In this document: piece by piece, positions 1 to 5,547 of the stretch
Position numbering within the stretch: position 1 is the first letter of the stretch
How the letters are laid out: each line of letters opens with the position of its first letter
Assembly (NCBI GenBank): GCA_022360535.1
Contig: JAKSCP010000287.1
Coordinates: 1 to 5,547, forward strand
Source of the DNA: Pseudomonadales bacterium
Lineage (GTDB): Bacteria > Pseudomonadota > Gammaproteobacteria > Pseudomonadales > Pseudohongiellaceae
Direction: 5' to 3'
Length of the DNA: 5,547 nt
The notes under the pieces: generated by a model
What the model was told of the DNA's origin: nothing
What the model saw: the letters and a program-made list of their open reading frames with translations, nothing else
The model's database searches: none
Program-made: the position numbers and the translations under genes

Positions 1-485
1 AATTCCTCTTCCTCACCCTGCAACTGGGCGGCATCAAATTTGCCCTGACCTACAACTTCCTCTTCCAGATCCTCCGCTACCGCTGGCGAATCCGTTTCAG
101 GAACGGCCTCCTCCGCAGGTCCGGCAGGCGCGACCTCTTGTTCTTGCTCCTGCTCTTCCATTACGCCTGCTTGCGGCAATTCTTCTTCCAGGGACTCAAG
201 CTGGACCGAATCAAACTTGCCCTGCAACTCGTCTTCTTCAACACGTTGAACTGCATCCGATTTTTCCTGCAAGGTTGAACTGCGGGATAGCGACTGTAAC
301 GCTTCCGCCTTTTTCAACTGAGCAAGCTGCATGGAATTTTGCTGAAGCGAATCGACTCGTTTCGCTTGCGCGGAAGATTCGTTCTGAAGTGTCACTGACA
401 CTTTAGACTGCTGACCTGAATTGGTGCGAGACTGTGATGCGGCAGGCTGATGCTCAGCCTGATTTTTGACTCTTGTTTTTTTCAT
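1..485 (-). CDS. N-terminal part of a putative eCIS-associated cargo protein (DUF4157-type leader), truncated by window edge
   Basis: This open frame starts at an ATG on the minus strand and continues past base 1; 161 residues are visible. An in-frame TAA directly precedes the ATG, which fixes the start. Residues 1-14 are short and basic (MKKTRVKNQ...). Residues about 29-81 form a Gln/Leu/Ser-rich leader with segments such as VSVTLQNESS, DSLQQNSMQLAQLKK and TLQEKSDAVQR. Two boxes follow, QGKFDSVQL at 88-96 and QGKFDAAQL at 147-155, each flanked by Glu-rich runs, with an acidic Pro/Ala/Glu linker between them. From family knowledge, this Gln-rich leader with repeated EEELxQGKF boxes is characteristic of the region before the DUF4157 (eCIS core) domain in proteins encoded near extracellular contractile injection systems. 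The DUF4157 domain itself would lie outside the window, so I infer it. The N-terminus resembles that of the 621-aa protein at 1131-2996, suggesting a shared loading signal. The ATG overlaps the stop of a small upstream reading frame (ATGA). Confidence 0.8.
   Translation of the reverse strand, partial: MKKTRVKNQAEHQPAASQSRTNSGQQSKVSVTLQNESSAQAKRVDSLQQNSMQLAQLKKAEALQSLSRSSTLQEKSDAVQRVEEDELQGKFDSVQLESLEEELPQAGVMEEQEQEQEVAPAGPAEEAVPETDSPAVAEDLEEEVVGQGKFDAAQLQGEEEE
21..224 (-). repeat. Two QGKFD-x-x-QL boxes inside the leader protein
   Basis: The boxes are encoded at 198-224 (QGKFDSVQL) and 21-47 (QGKFDAAQL), 59 residues apart, separated by an acidic low-complexity linker. The DNA is similar too: both contain CAGGGCAA followed by a Phe-Asp pair. 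A related QGKLIA sequence is encoded at 2859-2876 in the 621-aa gene. Boxes of this kind recur in the leaders of DUF4157 proteins; their function is not known to me. Confidence 0.6.
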
Positions 486-541
486 TTATCTTCAAGAGCA
501 GATGATTGACCCCGGGCATGCGCAATTTTTACGCAGCTCAA
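482..541 (-). CDS. Possible 19-codon leader peptide with TTG start, overlapping the next ATG
   Basis: A TTG at 539-541 sits 7 nt after a near-perfect Shine-Dalgarno sequence and opens a 19-codon frame (begins LSCVKIAHARG as read by the code). Its TGA at 482-484 overlaps the ATG of the leader protein at 483-485 as ATGA, the classic arrangement for translational coupling. The downstream ATG has only a weak SD of its own (GAAGA). The peptide resembles nothing I recognise. It may act only to bring ribosomes to the overlap, or the SD may be a leftover of an older start in another frame. Coding status is uncertain. Confidence 0.3.
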   Translation of the reverse strand: MSCVKIAHARGQSSALEDK

Positions 542-547
542 CTGTAT

Positions 548-556
548 ACCTCCTTA
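548..556 (-). promoter_or_regulatory. Unusually strong Shine-Dalgarno sequence (TAAGGAGGT)
   Basis: The minus strand reads TAAGGAGGT, a nine-base complement to the 3' end of 16S rRNA. It is 63 nt upstream of the ATG at 485, too far to serve it directly, but at ideal spacing (7 nt) from the TTG at 541. It is the strongest ribosome binding site I see in the window. Confidence 0.6.
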
Positions 557-664
557 GATGTGGGTGGCAAGGCCATTCAGGTATTTTGCTGGCACTTTGT
601 GATGAGCTTCGAATCAAGCCCCGGGGAATATTTGGACGAGCTACAAGTGCCAACGAATTGCGCC

Positions 665-1126
665 CTACAGCAAACCCAAAAGTGAATCTCTGTGGGCAAG
701 CAGATTATTGTAAAAAATTCGTAACATAAAACTGAACTTCGAAATATCCAGTTCTCGCTCTGGATCTTCGGTCAGTACCGACTTCAGGTAGAGCTGACCA
801 GCATCCACATGAAAAGCACTCAACTCGGTTGCGTTGTTGGCGTCTGATAGCGCTTGCAACAATGCGGGCGATGGACTGTCTTTACAGTCTCCCAGCAAAC
901 AATGCAGTTGCAGAAACAGGTATGGGGTGTCGTTAGAGATCTCTATTGGAAAATAATTGACGCTGATTATGAGTTCATCAGAGATCTTTATCTGAACCAT
1001 ATAGGTGCCGAATGTCTCTGGCTCAAAGAACTCATAAGGAAACTCCGACTCGTTGAGCAGAAACTCAGCGAGCCTGGTCATTCGAGGCTTATGAAAATTT
1101 TCAATACAATATTCGAGATCACTCAT
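665..1126 (-). CDS. Small acidic protein, YbjN / type III chaperone-like, candidate cargo chaperone
   Basis: This is a 153-residue protein with no signal peptide or membrane helix, rich in Glu, Asp and Leu. The layout is alpha-beta: an N-terminal helix (residues about 15-28, MTRLAEFLLNESEF), a beta-rich middle with alternating hydrophobics (YMVQIKISDELIISVNYF; PYLFLQLHCLL), then a helix with the pattern ALLQALSDANNATEL, a strand pair (AFHVDAGQLYLKSVL) and a closing helix. The pattern 'LL..LN..N....F.lD..G.l.L...L' is that of YbjN-domain proteins and of the related CesT-like type III secretion chaperones. I infer membership from this pattern alone. The start lies 4 bp after the stop of the 621-aa gene and has no clear SD, so translation is probably coupled. 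Position between two likely cargo genes, small size and acidity all fit a dedicated chaperone or loading adaptor. It could instead be an immunity protein for the 621-aa product. Confidence 0.8.
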   Translation of the reverse strand: MSDLEYCIENFHKPRMTRLAEFLLNESEFPYEFFEPETFGTYMVQIKISDELIISVNYFPIEISNDTPYLFLQLHCLLGDCKDSPSPALLQALSDANNATELSAFHVDAGQLYLKSVLTEDPERELDISKFSFMLRIFYNNLLAHRDSLLGLL

Positions 1127-1130
1127 GCCA

Positions 1131-2996
1131 CTACCGGGTCTTTAATTTGTCCATGAAATATTGGACCAGTTCATTGCCAGTTTTCTTATTCGCCATGGCC
1201 TTGATCAAGGTGACACTGGCGCCTGTCCCCAGTATTTTGGTCTCCACCCAGCCATAGTCTTTATTGATCGCTGCGGCTCTTTCCTTGGTAGTGCCCTTGT
1301 CTGCATCAGCTACCTGCTTGTCATGATCGGCAATATTATCCAGCAGACGGCGAGAGGAATGGAAATAGCGCTCCTGCTTCGCCTCATCGCTCTTCAAGAT
1401 ATCAGTTGAATCATACAAGGAAGCGCCGAATAGACCACCTTCTGCACCCTCAGCGAAATCTTCGGCTCCCTTGCCTCGCGCCGCAAACTTTATGGCATTA
1501 CCTCCTGCCCGGGCCGCCCCTATGGCCGCAGTACCAGCACGCATCGCAGCGCCGGCTACAGCGCCTGTTCCCGTTAAGGTCGCAATATCTGCCCCAATAT
1601 TCACCAGATCCGTAAAGATTCCTATCTTGGCATTGGTAGTGCGCTTCTCCTTGACCTCTTCAAGGTGATTTATCAAGGTTTGATCACCAATAATCGCCTC
1701 AATCATCTCATCGGTGACACCGAGCTGTTTGAGCTTCTGCATCTCAGGGCCGATCTGCTCGATGCCAAGCGCATTGTTGTTATGTATTTCTTCAATGCGG
1801 GCATAGTTGTCTGGATAACGCTTCCTCAACCTGGCCAGAAGCGCCTCATCGTTCTGAGCGCGGCGATACTCTGCAAAAATTTTCGGATTGTCACGTTCTT
1901 GCTGTCGGTATTCTGCTGCAGCAACGATCAGGCTGCGGAATTTGTCACTTTCGAGTACTTGTTTTACTTCTTCCTTTTTCTTTTCATCCCCGGAAACACC
2001 AGACAAGATGCTTTCTGTTTGCGATTCTTTCGCCGTCTTACCGAAATCGAAGTTACCTTGCTGCACGAGAGTCACTATGCGGCCGATGAGAGAAATGGTA
2101 CTCATGGCAATACCGATTGCCGGTATCGCGGCTTGCATGGCCATGCTTGCCGCAGCACCAGAACTTTTCTGAAATTCATTGATCGCTGAAAGTACGCTGC
2201 TGGTGCCAGACAGTGCTGTCTCGAAAGCGATTTTTGCCCCTTCCAGTGCGGAAGCGTCCTCTGCCGAGTCTTCCTTGATTAATTGATATTCTTCATAGGC
2301 AGTTTTTAGCTTCATGCAGTTGCTGAAACCCGATTTCACCAAATCGATAATGCCGCCCGTGTACTCCTCCACTTCACTGTCTTCCTCAGCATTCTCGCTC
2401 CCTGCCTTTTCTTCCCGCTTCTCTTTCTCACTCTCCTTATCTGCTTTCAATGCATCGTCAAACTTTTCAAAACTGGTTTCTGCTTTTTTAAGTTTCTGAT
2501 AGTCGGCGGGCACCTTCATAAAACTAAGCAGTTTGCTGGCATCGACGAAATCCGCTACCGGTTGATCAGCTTTGGCAGGATCTTTTTCAAACTCAGCATC
2601 TTCTTTTTCTCCCGGCGATTCCTCATGACCCGGGGCGGAGCCTTGTTCACCTTCCTCCATGGGGCCCAGCAAGGCGAGTCCTGCTTGCCTGGTCCAGGCT
2701 GTGTCGGCAGCGGAATCGGCGGTATCTTTTCCACCTGAAGGCGGCTCTATTTCATGGGTTTCGGGATTGTAGGCTGAACCGCTGCTGGCCGATGCGGCGG
2801 CCTGTAGCTGAATTAATTTTGCCTGCTGAATGGCAGCTCTGCTGCTCCCGCGCATGGCAGCGATCAATTTGCCCTGAGCCGTCATAACATTGCTACTAAG
2901 GGAATTCTGCAGTTTGTTGGCATCCGCAAGCTGCAGTGACGGCTGCGCCGCTGGCCCAGTATGATCTGAGTGGCTTTTTGAGCGAACTTTTCTCAT
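1131..2996 (-). CDS. Putative eCIS-type cargo/effector, 621 aa, with charged linker and two hydrophobic Gly/Ala segments
   Basis: This is a complete 621-residue gene. The ATG is the only possible start, since an in-frame TAG lies shortly upstream with no other start codon between; no good SD is visible. Residues 1-20 (MRKVRSKSHSDH...) resemble the start of the protein at 1-485. Residues about 20-72 are a Gln/Leu/Ala/Ser leader including TAQGKLIAAM and AAIQQAKLIQLQ. Residues about 112-212 are Glu/Lys/Asp-rich and probably disordered. Residues 280-312 form a hydrophobic segment (MAMQAAIPAIGIAMSTISLI), and 466-507 a Gly/Ala-rich segment (TGTGAVAGAAMRAG). Between them, about 340-455, is a charged helical region (REYxxQ-type helices, RKRYPDNYARIEEIH). 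I recognise no catalytic motif, no HExxH and no DUF4157 core. The architecture fits a delivered protein that can enter or perforate membranes, but this is inference. It may be one unit with the 153-aa gene 4 bp downstream. Confidence 0.85.
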   Translation of the reverse strand: MRKVRSKSHSDHTGPAAQPSLQLADANKLQNSLSSNVMTAQGKLIAAMRGSSRAAIQQAKLIQLQAAASASSGSAYNPETHEIEPPSGGKDTADSAADTAWTRQAGLALLGPMEEGEQGSAPGHEESPGEKEDAEFEKDPAKADQPVADFVDASKLLSFMKVPADYQKLKKAETSFEKFDDALKADKESEKEKREEKAGSENAEEDSEVEEYTGGIIDLVKSGFSNCMKLKTAYEEYQLIKEDSAEDASALEGAKIAFETALSGTSSVLSAINEFQKSSGAAASMAMQAAIPAIGIAMSTISLIGRIVTLVQQGNFDFGKTAKESQTESILSGVSGDEKKKEEVKQVLESDKFRSLIVAAAEYRQQERDNPKIFAEYRRAQNDEALLARLRKRYPDNYARIEEIHNNNALGIEQIGPEMQKLKQLGVTDEMIEAIIGDQTLINHLEEVKEKRTTNAKIGIFTDLVNIGADIATLTGTGAVAGAAMRAGTAAIGAARAGGNAIKFAARGKGAEDFAEGAEGGLFGASLYDSTDILKSDEAKQERYFHSSRRLLDNIADHDKQVADADKGTTKERAAAINKDYGWVETKILGTGASVTLIKAMANKKTGNELVQYFMDKLKTR

Positions 2997-3026
2997 TAGA
3001 GATCGAGAGCAGACTTCTTTCTTCTA

Positions 3027-3044
3027 TTTATTAGTTTTATTAGT
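3027..3044. repeat. Tandem 9-bp repeat in AT-rich leader of the 621-aa gene
   Basis: The plus strand reads TTTATTAGT twice in direct succession (minus strand ACTAATAAA twice), 31-48 bp upstream of the ATG at 2996. It lies in an AT-rich stretch of the 199-bp spacer 2997-3195, in the part of the spacer where a promoter or operator for the minus-strand genes would be expected. I see no convincing -35/-10 pair or terminator in this spacer. The repeat could be a regulator half-site pair or chance in AT-rich DNA. Confidence 0.45.
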
Positions 3045-3195
3045 TGAGACCACCAGTTTTTTAACTAACCGCGTGAAGACACAGTTAGGCCGGGCTGCAC
3101 CAGATTATTGCCTAGAAACAGGTCGCTTGCTATGGGGTTTATTGAATTTGGTGCTGGGATTTAAGACACAGTGAGTGAGATGTCTGCAAGCCAGT

Positions 3196-3696
3196 TCAGG
3201 CAAATGCCTCACACCCTTTCTTGGTTAGAAAGTGGGTTTTTGTGAGGTCTGGGCATTGTACATGGGATGAGTCGAAGAACACTGACGCGTGTGATGCACT
3301 TTCGTGTCGCCAGAACAGATCGCCATAGACAAAAATCGCGGAATCATCTGACAACGTGAATATCGTGGTCTCCTTGATTTGCCTGGTTCGTTTTCGCTGC
3401 AAGTGATTTCGCTTCAGGTATTCCGTCACCTCCAATACAGGCCATGCGTGTAGAACGGGCAGCGCATTCTTATCCAACCAATTCTGAGCGGATTCCGTTT
3501 GCCAGTGCTTGTTACGAGTGATGTGATTACGCTTGGTGCCTTGCTGAATCACTGATTGCAGTGATTTGATCCGCTCCATGATGGCCCTATTGTCCTGAAA
3601 CGCCGGGGTTGGGCCATTGACTGCGAGCAGCTTGGCGATCTGTGGGGCGGCGTGTGTTTCCCTGGCTGCAGGCGACCGATGTCTGCCGATAAACAT
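3196..3696 (-). CDS. Hypothetical protein, 166 aa, unrecognised
   Basis: I do not recognise this protein. I chose the ATG at 3694-3696 (MFIGRHRSP...), preceded by a weak GGGA about 10 nt upstream; a TTG at 3706-3708 would add four residues. Codon choice and amino acid mix look like a real gene. The first ~30 residues are basic and Ala/Pro-rich. Residues about 40-55 form a helix (MERIKSLQSVIQQG), and a Trp-containing middle (KHWQTESAQNWLDKNALP) follows. A strongly basic stretch (EYLKRNHLQRKRTRQIKE) precedes a strand-like hydrophobic segment (TTIFTLSDDSAIFVYGDLFW). The C-terminus has His and two Cys residues but no recognisable metal site. The basic segment would allow nucleic-acid binding, which is speculation. 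It lies 199 bp upstream of the 621-aa gene on the same strand, so shared transcription is possible. There is no signal peptide or membrane helix. Confidence 0.55.
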   Translation of the reverse strand: MFIGRHRSPAARETHAAPQIAKLLAVNGPTPAFQDNRAIMERIKSLQSVIQQGTKRNHITRNKHWQTESAQNWLDKNALPVLHAWPVLEVTEYLKRNHLQRKRTRQIKETTIFTLSDDSAIFVYGDLFWRHESASHASVFFDSSHVQCPDLTKTHFLTKKGCEAFA

Positions 3697-3789
3697 GGCA
3701 AATCCCAATTAAGGATTGACCTACTAGCTATCGTCAGAGTCAGCGGAAACAGTAGCCCGGTTTTAAGGTACCACCCTCCGCACCGAGCC

Positions 3790-3810
3790 CAATCGAGTCA
3801 AGCTCGATTG
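3790..3810. promoter_or_regulatory. Perfect 8-bp inverted repeat, candidate operator
   Basis: CAATCGAG, five bases (TCAAG), then CTCGATTG forms a perfect dyad. It ends 13 bp before the -35 element of the proposed promoter for the cyclase gene, and lies about 94 bp upstream of the 166-aa gene start on the other strand. No T-run follows it on either strand, so an intrinsic terminator is unlikely. A dimeric regulator binding site in a divergent intergenic region is the simplest reading. Confidence 0.4.
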
Positions 3811-3823
3811 ACTGGAATGCACA

Positions 3824-3853
3824 TTGAAGTCTCTTGGAACCCAGTGTTATAAG
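3824..3853 (+). promoter_or_regulatory. Candidate sigma70 promoter for the adenylate cyclase gene
   Basis: TTGAAG at 3824-3829 and TATAAG at 3848-3853 are separated by 18 bp, and a TGT precedes the -10 box, giving a partial extended -10. Transcription would begin near 3860 and give a leader of about 40 nt before the TTG start at 3899. Found by eye against the consensus; other weak matches exist in this spacer. Confidence 0.45.
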
Positions 3854-3898
3854 GGTGCTTATCTACAGTTTTTGGCTTTCATTGGTTGGATTAATAAC

Positions 3899-5547
3899 TT
3901 GCAGAGTTCTCCTGGTATACGGTCGATATGGACCAAGGTTTTCGGGCTAACAGCCATACTGGTAACAGTAATGCTGATAGCAGCGATCGTGTCTTTCACC
4001 ATGTCCTACTACAAGGTGAATGATGTCCGTCAGCGTGTTTCGAATCTTGCCCACCTGGTTGTACCACTCACTCAAGCTGCTGCGAACATTGATGCCTATT
4101 CTTTACAAGAAGAGATTCAACTCGAGAGAGTATTGCGAAAGTGGACTGCCAATCCTGAGCAGCGCTCACTTTATCAAGCGGATATTGATCGCTTTCTGAC
4201 GCTGGAAGAAAACGTACGAACGGAATTACAAATTGCCGCCGAAGTGCTCGATGCAACGTTGAGTGATCCTCAGTGGTTGAGTCCTGCCGACGCCGTTGGA
4301 TTTGGCCGAACTGCGCTGTTACTGGAAAACATTGATAAAGAGCACGCTGAATTTTTCACCCATGCCCGAAGTGTCATTGAATCTCTGGAATCGACAAGCC
4401 CTGATGCAACCGAACAAAGTATTCTCGCCCTGGAAACTGAAGCCGACCATCTCGATCAGGAGTTGTTCACCCTGCTGTCCGGGCTGGAAGAGTTAAATGC
4501 AACACAGGCAGAAGAAATCGAAGCAGCAGAATCTCTAATTCTCGAGATTTATCTGCAGAATTTTGTTTTGACCTTTATTGTCTTTGTCGTCGGTATTGCC
4601 ACTTCAGCGGTGATAACCACGAAACTGGTTACACCAGTCAGAGACTTGAAGCAAAAGTCAGAGGAAATCTCACGCGGCAATCTGGACATCGACGTTGTGC
4701 CCCAAACACGAGATGAAATTGGCCAACTAGCTAACGCTTTTGGCTTCATGGCGTCGGAACTCCGGGCCAACAGTCGGGTGAAGGAACTCTTTGGAAAGTA
4801 TGTAGACCCCAGAATTGTTGAGAACCTGCTTAAAGACAGTTCCAGCCAGGCTGGTGTACAGAGTGATAATCAGGAAATGACTATATTCTTTTCTGACTTA
4901 AGAGGGTTCAGTGCAATGACAGAATTGCTAACCCCGGATGGATTAGTAACTCTTATCAATCGTTATTTCAGCTTGATGGCGGAGCCGATAATCGCCGAGA
5001 GAGGTGTCATCGATAAATATGTTGGTGACTGCATCATGGCATTCTGGGGACCTCCGTTTACAGGGGATGAGAACCAGGCCGTATTGGCGTGCAGAGCTGC
5101 TCTCGCGCAATTTGATCAACTTAAAATCTTCAACGCTTCATTACCGAATATTTTAGGTTTGCGTCAGGGCCTGCCTGAATTTCAGGTACGCGTCGGAATT
5201 GGCACCGGGGATGTGCTCACAGGAAACATTGGATCGGAAAACGCAAAATCCTTCACAGTAATGGGCGACAAGGTAAACATCGCATCCCGACTTGAAAGTC
5301 TCAATAAACAATACGGCACCAGTATATTGATTGGTGAACTTACCCGGGTGCGAATTGGAGATCAGTTCGTCGTAAGAGAAATCGATCAGGTTGTTGTTGC
5401 TGGCAAGGACGAATCTACCCGCATCTATGAACTACACAGTGAGGCCGGTAAGGCAGAGCCGCCGGCACTTGAACTGTTTGAACTCTATGAATCGGCCTTG
5501 GCAGCCTATCGAACAGCAGATTGGAACAGAGCTGAAGAACTATTTAG
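3899..5547 (+). CDS. Membrane-bound class IIIb adenylate cyclase with HAMP linker, C-terminus cut by window edge
   Basis: It makes cAMP from ATP at the inner membrane, presumably in response to an external signal. 549 codons are visible. The TTG at 3899 is preferred because it gives a positively charged N-terminus (R8, K13) before TM1 (residues 14-36); the ATG at 3971 would cut TM1 in half, and a TTG at 3872 is also possible. Residues 37-220 are a helical extracytoplasmic region like a chemoreceptor four-helix bundle. TM2 is 222-241. HAMP is about 240-290, with P246 and the DEIGQLANAF motif at 272-281. The cyclase domain (about 325-510) has both metal Asp residues (D333 in FFSDLRGFS, D377 in DKYVGD), K373 and T453 for adenine recognition, and N460 and R464 of VNIASR for the transition state. 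The Lys/Thr pair marks class IIIb, a group with known bicarbonate-responsive members. Residues 524-549 (ELYESALAAYRTADWNRAEE) look like the start of a TPR-like tail, truncated here. Confidence 0.93.
   Translation, partial: MQSSPGIRSIWTKVFGLTAILVTVMLIAAIVSFTMSYYKVNDVRQRVSNLAHLVVPLTQAAANIDAYSLQEEIQLERVLRKWTANPEQRSLYQADIDRFLTLEENVRTELQIAAEVLDATLSDPQWLSPADAVGFGRTALLLENIDKEHAEFFTHARSVIESLESTSPDATEQSILALETEADHLDQELFTLLSGLEELNATQAEEIEAAESLILEIYLQNFVLTFIVFVVGIATSAVITTKLVTPVRDLKQKSEEISRGNLDIDVVPQTRDEIGQLANAFGFMASELRANSRVKELFGKYVDPRIVENLLKDSSSQAGVQSDNQEMTIFFSDLRGFSAMTELLTPDGLVTLINRYFSLMAEPIIAERGVIDKYVGDCIMAFWGPPFTGDENQAVLACRAALAQFDQLKIFNASLPNILGLRQGLPEFQVRVGIGTGDVLTGNIGSENAKSFTVMGDKVNIASRLESLNKQYGTSILIGELTRVRIGDQFVVREIDQVVVAGKDESTRIYELHSEAGKAEPPALELFELYESALAAYRTADWNRAEELF

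Noticed and set aside
619..626. CCCCGGGG palindrome in the 486-664 gap
   Set aside because: Too short, with no loop, flanking symmetry or T-run to support a hairpin or operator.
466..729. 87-codon plus-strand frame across the gap between two minus-strand genes
   Set aside because: It overlaps the starts and ends of better genes on the other strand and its sequence resembles no protein; the gap is better explained by the SD and small frame on the minus strand.
854..1156. 100-codon plus-strand frame
   Set aside because: Antisense to the 153-aa gene, which has the more protein-like sequence and tight spacing to its neighbour.
1665..2189. 174-codon open frame on the plus strand
   Set aside because: It lies wholly antisense to the well-supported 621-aa gene, has a Phe/Leu/Cys/Arg-rich composition typical of a shadow frame, and has no clear ribosome binding site.
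3056..3088. T-run and CTAAC...GTTAG inverted repeat as a terminator
   Set aside because: The stem is only 5 bp with a 14-base loop, and the T-run is on the wrong side of it for a plus-strand terminator; on the minus strand the A-run after it would not give a U-tract.
3652..3852. 66-codon plus-strand frame before the cyclase
   Set aside because: It overlaps the start of the 166-aa gene and runs through the dyad and promoter region; its composition is not protein-like.
3971..3973. ATG as start of the cyclase
   Set aside because: It would begin in the middle of the first membrane helix and lose the positively charged residues before it; the open frame continues upstream to 3812.
4068..4256. 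62-codon minus-strand frame
   Set aside because: Shadow of the cyclase sensor region.

Overview
The window comes from a bacterium with moderate GC content and ordinary bacterial gene structure. A Gram-negative host is likely, because the rightmost gene encodes a receptor built like a chemoreceptor, with a long extracytoplasmic helical region between two membrane helices. The protein styles (HAMP-linked class IIIb cyclase, DUF4157-type eCIS cargo leader) fit a marine or host-associated gammaproteobacterium, but nothing here fixes the taxon.

Left part (1-2996, minus strand): three genes are read right to left. The first is a 621-aa protein (1131-2996) with a short basic N-terminus, a Gln/Ala/Leu-rich leader, a highly charged disordered stretch and two Gly/Ala-rich hydrophobic segments. 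Only 4 bp later comes a 153-aa acidic protein (665-1126) that resembles YbjN or type III secretion chaperones. After a gap of about 180 bp comes the N-terminal 161 residues of a third protein (1-485), which runs off the left edge. It has the Gln-rich leader and QGKF boxes typical of DUF4157 proteins linked to extracellular contractile injection systems (eCIS). The two outer proteins begin alike (MKKTRVKNQ and MRKVRSKSH) and share further leader features. My reading is that this is a cargo/effector module of an eCIS-like particle, with a dedicated chaperone encoded between two cargos. No structural eCIS gene (sheath, tube, baseplate, AAA ATPase) lies in the window, so the link is inferred from sequence style.

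Middle (2997-3898): about 200 bp of AT-rich spacer with a 9-bp tandem repeat, then an unrecognised 166-aa minus-strand gene (3196-3696), then about 200 bp of divergent intergenic DNA. That last spacer holds a perfect 8-bp inverted repeat and a plausible sigma70 promoter facing right.

Right part (3899-5547, plus strand): most of a membrane-bound class IIIb adenylate cyclase. It has a TM helix, a helical sensor region, a second TM, a HAMP linker and a catalytic domain with all six canonical active-site residues. It is cut by the window edge inside what looks like a C-terminal TPR-like tail. It is divergent from the left genes and probably an independent signalling gene; a functional link to the cargo module is not shown.

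Neither edge gene is complete: the left one lacks its C-terminal part and the right one lacks its end.
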